Both the position numbers and the translations under genes were made by a program. A stretch of DNA of 27,446 nucleotides from NCBI GenBank assembly GCA_934454035.1, contig CAKSFY010000018.1:1-27446 (forward strand), given 5' to 3'. Shown here piece by piece: positions 24,196 through 27,446 of this stretch. Source of the stretch: an uncultured Clostridia bacterium (GTDB lineage: Bacteria; Bacillota; Clostridia; UBA1381). The number at the start of each line of letters is the position of its first letter. The first letter of the stretch is position 1. The notes below the pieces were generated by a model. That model was given only the letters and a program-made list of their open reading frames with translations, made no database searches and was not told the DNA's origin.

Positions 24196-25586
24196 TCTAT
24201 TTCCTCCTCCTTGATTTCTATGCCCTTAACCTTGGTGAACCAATCTGCGGTGATATAACTTTGTTCACTGTTATCGTTGAAAACGGGATAAATTTCACTG
24301 ATTTCGATACTGTTTAAATCACGGGTATATTTTTCGGCAGCATTGTCAAGAGCGGATATAAACGGGCTCATTTCAACTCCTTCTCCGATCGGTGTATAGC
24401 TGCGGAAAACCTGAGTGTAGCTTATCAAAGAACCGTTCCTGATTTCGGCGCTGACCGCATGCTGAAGATTGCCGGAATCAATATTTACCGGTATTCCGCA
24501 GCTTCGGTAGTCAAATGTGATATATGTGCTTTTTTCGGACAGTGCCTTTGAAATATACAAATCGTTTTCGGCAGAAGCGGCGGCGGTCAGCTTATCGGTA
24601 AAATTCGCCAGCGCAATAACCGAGTCAATATACGAATTGTCTGCAGACAGCGAAAGCCCGCTGCCGGTGGTGGACTGGTAGGAGATAACGCCTGTAGGGC
24701 GAATTTTCAGAATACAGTTGTTTTCAACACATACAAGAGTTCCGTCCGCTTCCGAATATCTGCGTACCGTGTTGGAATTGATTCTGAACACGGATATGAT
24801 TTTAGAAATCAGTTCCTCACTGAGCATGCCGCTTGCGTCTGTAATCGGGTTTTCCGCCTTTATAACCGGAAAACGGAGCGGAGCTGAATAAACGGGCGCT
24901 GCCGGCGAAAGTGTTGCTACCTGCGAGCCGAGTGATTCGTCAAATTTCAAATCAACCGAGTAGTTTATTATTTCTCCGCCGGGTGAACCGGCTTTCAGCT
25001 TGTCTATTGTGCGGATTAATTCGTCTGCGGAAGCGGATGATTCGGCAGCGTAAAAATCACCGGTGTTAAAATCTTCAAAGAAAACAGTTTTGTCGGCAGC
25101 TACTATAATCCGTACAAAGGACGGAACAATTTGCGCCAAAGCAGATGAGTCAACCGCAAAAAATTCCCCGAAAAGACCTGTGTCATACTCTACCGCATAG
25201 GAAAAGCAAAGAGATTTTCCGCTGAGTGCGGAGACCCAGTCGCTCTTTTTTGCAAGATGAATACTGCGGCTTTTCAGTGCCGAGGAAAGCATGTCGGAGG
25301 CAGCCGAAAAAACCTCGCGGAAGTTGTCCGAATCGGGTCTTATCAGCATACGGGAGGTTTGGTCGCCCGTGTTGACAAAAATTTTCTGCGGCATTGTAAT
25401 ATGCGTTTTTGTTATTGATTTAGCTTTGTTTTTTATTGCTTTGTAAATGTCGGAATTTTCTATAAAAGAAAAAAAATTATAGCCGTAAGGCCATAATTTT
25501 TTATCATTTAATATTTTAGAACCCAAGATAAAGTTAATCATGACCAAACAGGCAAGCAAACAGCTTTTAATTCGTTCTTTGTTCAT
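24192..25586 (-). CDS. yycH: WalRK regulatory protein YycH
   Basis: Partner of YycI in control of the WalK kinase. 464 residues: short cytoplasmic start, one membrane helix (about 8-24, 'CLLACLVMINFILGSKIL') with 'WPYGYNF' soon after, then a large extracytoplasmic region rich in Ser and Ala. The start is taken as ATG 25586; the TTG at 25595 abuts the stop of the upstream secreted-protein gene. Only a weak GGGG site precedes it, so translational coupling to the upstream gene is likely. Sequence similarity to YycH is modest in the central part, as is usual for this fast-evolving family; identification rests on the N-terminus, size, and pairing with yycI after walK. Confidence 0.8.
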   Translation of the reverse strand: MNKERIKSCLLACLVMINFILGSKILNDKKLWPYGYNFFSFIENSDIYKAIKNKAKSITKTHITMPQKIFVNTGDQTSRMLIRPDSDNFREVFSAASDMLSSALKSRSIHLAKKSDWVSALSGKSLCFSYAVEYDTGLFGEFFAVDSSALAQIVPSFVRIIVAADKTVFFEDFNTGDFYAAESSASADELIRTIDKLKAGSPGGEIINYSVDLKFDESLGSQVATLSPAAPVYSAPLRFPVIKAENPITDASGMLSEELISKIISVFRINSNTVRRYSEADGTLVCVENNCILKIRPTGVISYQSTTGSGLSLSADNSYIDSVIALANFTDKLTAAASAENDLYISKALSEKSTYITFDYRSCGIPVNIDSGNLQHAVSAEIRNGSLISYTQVFRSYTPIGEGVEMSPFISALDNAAEKYTRDLNSIEISEIYPVFNDNSEQSYITADWFTKVKGIEIKEEEIE

Positions 25587-25595
25587 GATTTTCAA

Positions 25596-26054
25596 TTACC
25601 CCAAAAAGTTTTTCATTGTAACGGTTACGCTTTTGAGCTTGTTTACCGTGCTTTTACGTATTTTATTTATGTCAATTCTGGTGACCTGGCTGCCCGATTG
25701 ATTCTGGGCGTAGACCATGAAAATGTTACTGTCACTGTCAAGAGTCACAACCGTACTGAAAAAGCCGCTTGCGCCTATGTAAGTGGTATTTTTTATCAGG
25801 TTGCATACCCCTTGCGAATTACTGTACTTATATATTTTTATTGCCGTCCCCTGCTTGCCGACTGCCGAAATTGTATATGTACGGTCGGAAGTGGACGCCG
25901 AATGCGACTCCGGACGTTTTATATATATGATTGTATCCGATGTGCCCTGTGCACTGAGCGGCATAGTGTTGCCGTAGGCAGCAAAGCTGACCGACGGAAT
26001 ACAAACAGAAAGCATCAGTACAAGCGCCAGTATTATGCTGAATTTCTTTTTCAT
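25596..26054 (-). CDS. Small secreted protein of unknown function in the wal operon, Ig-like
   Basis: 152 residues I cannot assign to a named family. A clear signal peptide (1-25, cleavage near SFA/A) is followed by a beta-rich body (about 36-130). Its order ('YTISAVGKQGTAIKIY', 'GASGFFSTVVTLDSDSN', 'FMVYAQNQSG') resembles bacterial Ig-like modules that end many surface proteins, but here one module forms the whole protein. A Lys-rich end follows. ATG 26054 has GGAGG. It lies between walK and yycH, with a promoter and WalR-like box of its own immediately upstream and its stop ten bases before the yycH ATG. The position suggests a wall-linked signal or partner of the WalK/YycH/YycI complex, but that is inference only. 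Confidence 0.72.
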   Translation of the reverse strand: MKKKFSIILALVLMLSVCIPSVSFAAYGNTMPLSAQGTSDTIIYIKRPESHSASTSDRTYTISAVGKQGTAIKIYKYSNSQGVCNLIKNTTYIGASGFFSTVVTLDSDSNIFMVYAQNQSGSQVTRIDINKIRKSTVNKLKSVTVTMKNFLG

Positions 26055-26121
26055 GAAAAATCCTCCGTTTCTGCGTAGACTAAATGTATTAATTAAAATT
26101 ATTTTTTACTCTATAGTATAT

Positions 26122-26130
26122 ATTATAACA
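26122..26130 (-). promoter_or_regulatory. Extended -10 promoter before the secreted protein / yycH / yycI
   Basis: Minus strand TGTTATAAT (26130-26122), a perfect TATAAT with the TGn extension. No good -35 box exists at the normal distance; the best six-mer (TTGTAT) has only a half match. This is the pattern of an activator-dependent promoter. Confidence 0.75.
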
Positions 26131-26137
26131 CATACAT

Positions 26138-26154
26138 GTTACAATACAATTACA
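26138..26154 (-). promoter_or_regulatory. WalR-box-like direct repeat
   Basis: Minus strand TGTAAT-TGTAT-TGTAAC, a perfect match to the WalR (YycF) binding consensus TGTWAH-N5-TGTWAH. It ends ten bases before the extended -10 element, so it covers the -35 region. It lies in the 124-base gap after walK. The match and placement are seen; binding by WalR is inferred. Confidence 0.7.
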
Positions 26155-26178
26155 CACAAATTAAAATGGAATAACATT

Positions 26179-27446
26179 TTAAGCCGGGACAGTTATAATA
26201 ACCTCCGTACCCTTTCCGTACTCGGATTTTATGGAGATTCTGCCTCCGAGACTGTCCATAATCTGTTTGGCAATCGCAAGCCCGAGCCCGGTGCCGCCGG
26301 TGCCACGGCTTCTTGCTTTATCAACCCTGTAAAATCTTTCAAAAATCCTGGGCAGATTTTCTTTCGGAATACCGATTCCGTTGTCGGTAACTTTAATATA
26401 TAAATCGTTGTAAACACGTCCTGTGAATACCTCTATTTTTCCTCCTGAGGAGGTGTACTTTACCGCGTTGGAAATTATATTTATTACAACCTGTTCCAGT
26501 TTATCTTTATCAGAACGGATTATCGGCATTTTATTAAGAGCTTTGTAGGTAAGCGTCTGGTTTTTCTTTTCCGCCGTAATTCTCATTCTTTCGGCAATAT
26601 CGCTGACAAAAGCGTCAAGGTCTATTTCCTCGCTGCGCTCCGGTGCGTCTGTTTCTTCATCAAGGCGCGAAAGCGTCAGCAAATCTTTTACTATTCTGGT
26701 CATTCTGTCCGCTTCTTTTACGATCGTACCCAAAAATTTGGTCTGAACTTCACCATCGGACATTTCAATAAGAGTTTCGGCATACGACTTAACTGTTGTA
26801 AGCGGAGTTCTAAGCTCATGCGAAACATTTGCTACAAATTCGCGCCGGGCGGTTTCAAGTTTTTCCTGCTTTGTGATGTCGTGCATAACAACCAGTATGC
26901 CGCTCGCCTTTTTTTCTATATAAAAGGTTACAAAATTGAAGCGGATGAACCGCGTTCCGATTTCTATCTGGCGCTCCATAGGCGAATCGTGCCGTATATA
27001 TAAAAGCTCGCCGAACGATATATCCGCACCTAGTGATTTAAACAAATCGTCAAATGCAGGAATTTCTTCTGAGGAGACACCGAGCATTTTTTCTGCTTCG
27101 GGGTTTATATGAATCAGCTCACCTTTTAGGTTAAACGCAAGAATTCCATCGGTCATATTTTTTAAAATGGTCTCAACCTTTGTTTTTTCGGAATCAACCT
27201 CATCAATAAGCGTGTGCAGCGATGATGACATATACCGGAATGTATTTGAAAGCCTTCCTATTTCGTCATTTGCATCGGACGGGGGCATGGAGTCAAATTC
27301 ACCGGATGCAACTCTTTCGGCACGCTTTGTCAGATTTATTATCGGAGTAGTTATTGTGCGGCTTAACAGGTAACCGATTATAATTGTAATGACCGTACCT
27401 GCCAGCAGCGCCTGCAAAATTATTAGCGCCATGCTGCGTGTTATGC
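26179..27446 (-). CDS. walK: WalK-type sensor histidine kinase, N-terminus cut by window edge
   Basis: Membrane sensor that phosphorylates WalR, the essential controller of wall hydrolase genes in Firmicutes. The visible 422 residues, counted from the ATG at 27432, include the end of a second membrane helix (about 2-22), HAMP (23-75), a PAS domain (about 85-188) and HisKA with phospho-acceptor His205 in 'FVANVSHELRTPLTTVKSY'. The HATPase part has 'VINIISNAVKY' (N box), 'VTDNGIGIP' (G1) and 'IFERFYRVDKARSRGTGGTG' (F/G2). The frame stays open past 27432 to the edge ('ITRS' before Met), so that ATG is probably internal and the extracellular sensor loop lies beyond the window. Following genes yycH and yycI support WalK over PhoR. 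No walR is in view. Confidence 0.87.
   Translation of the reverse strand, partial: ITRSMALIILQALLAGTVITIIIGYLLSRTITTPIINLTKRAERVASGEFDSMPPSDANDEIGRLSNTFRYMSSSLHTLIDEVDSEKTKVETILKNMTDGILAFNLKGELIHINPEAEKMLGVSSEEIPAFDDLFKSLGADISFGELLYIRHDSPMERQIEIGTRFIRFNFVTFYIEKKASGILVVMHDITKQEKLETARREFVANVSHELRTPLTTVKSYAETLIEMSDGEVQTKFLGTIVKEADRMTRIVKDLLTLSRLDEETDAPERSEEIDLDAFVSDIAERMRITAEKKNQTLTYKALNKMPIIRSDKDKLEQVVINIISNAVKYTSSGGKIEVFTGRVYNDLYIKVTDNGIGIPKENLPRIFERFYRVDKARSRGTGGTGLGLAIAKQIMDSLGGRISIKSEYGKGTEVIITVPA

Overview
The window looks like a chromosomal segment of a low-to-moderate GC Firmicute of the class Clostridia, probably a gut-type anaerobe. The grounds are strong AGGAGG-type ribosome binding sites, sigma-A-like promoters (TTGACA/TATAAT), tight operons, a WalK/YycH/YycI module, LCP cell-wall ligases, an S-layer-homology protein and TTG/GTG starts. 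I cannot name a genus. The window holds mostly housekeeping and envelope genes. I see no phage, plasmid, transposase, CRISPR, tRNA or rRNA.

Layout. (1) 1-325, minus: start of guaB (IMP dehydrogenase), cut by the window edge, with its own promoter. (2) 520-5128, plus: a promoter drives two tandem LytR-CpsA-Psr (LCP) proteins, an SGNH/GDSL hydrolase and a YitT-family membrane protein, closed by a terminator. (3) 5127-6540, minus: a secreted YHYH-domain protein and an HPr-kinase-like P-loop protein under their own promoter. (4) 6543-14189, minus: one long apparent operon from a strong promoter, in the order type IIA topoisomerase B subunit, A subunit, TagA/WecG glycosyltransferase, D-Ala-D-Ala carboxypeptidase, NUDIX hydrolase, Gx-transporter/HepS-I-like membrane protein. 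(5) 14239-16251, plus: a monocistronic, secreted S-layer-homology protein with two InlB-type repeats, with strong promoter and terminator. (6) 16252-16977: a gene-free stretch of 0.7 kb holding a cluster of short hairpin-forming repeats in inverted orientation, then a minus-strand terminator. (7) 16978-23339, minus: the branched-chain amino acid ABC operon livJ-livH-livM-livG-livF, followed by a 5'-truncated 2-dehydro-3-deoxygalactonokinase gene and a trimeric intracellular cation channel (UPF0126) gene. (8) 23392-27446, minus: WalK-type histidine kinase (cut by the window edge), a small secreted Ig-like protein of unknown role, YycH and YycI.

How it fits together. Much of the window concerns the cell envelope: LCP ligases attach anionic polymers to peptidoglycan, TagA makes the linkage unit for such polymers, the carboxypeptidase trims stem peptides, the SLH protein coats the wall, and WalK/YycH/YycI senses and tunes wall metabolism. 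The most striking regulatory signal is a perfect match to the WalR-box consensus, placed in the -35 region of an extended -10 promoter just before the secreted-protein/yycH/yycI unit. It implies direct feedback by the WalRK system on its own accessory genes plus an undescribed small secreted protein.
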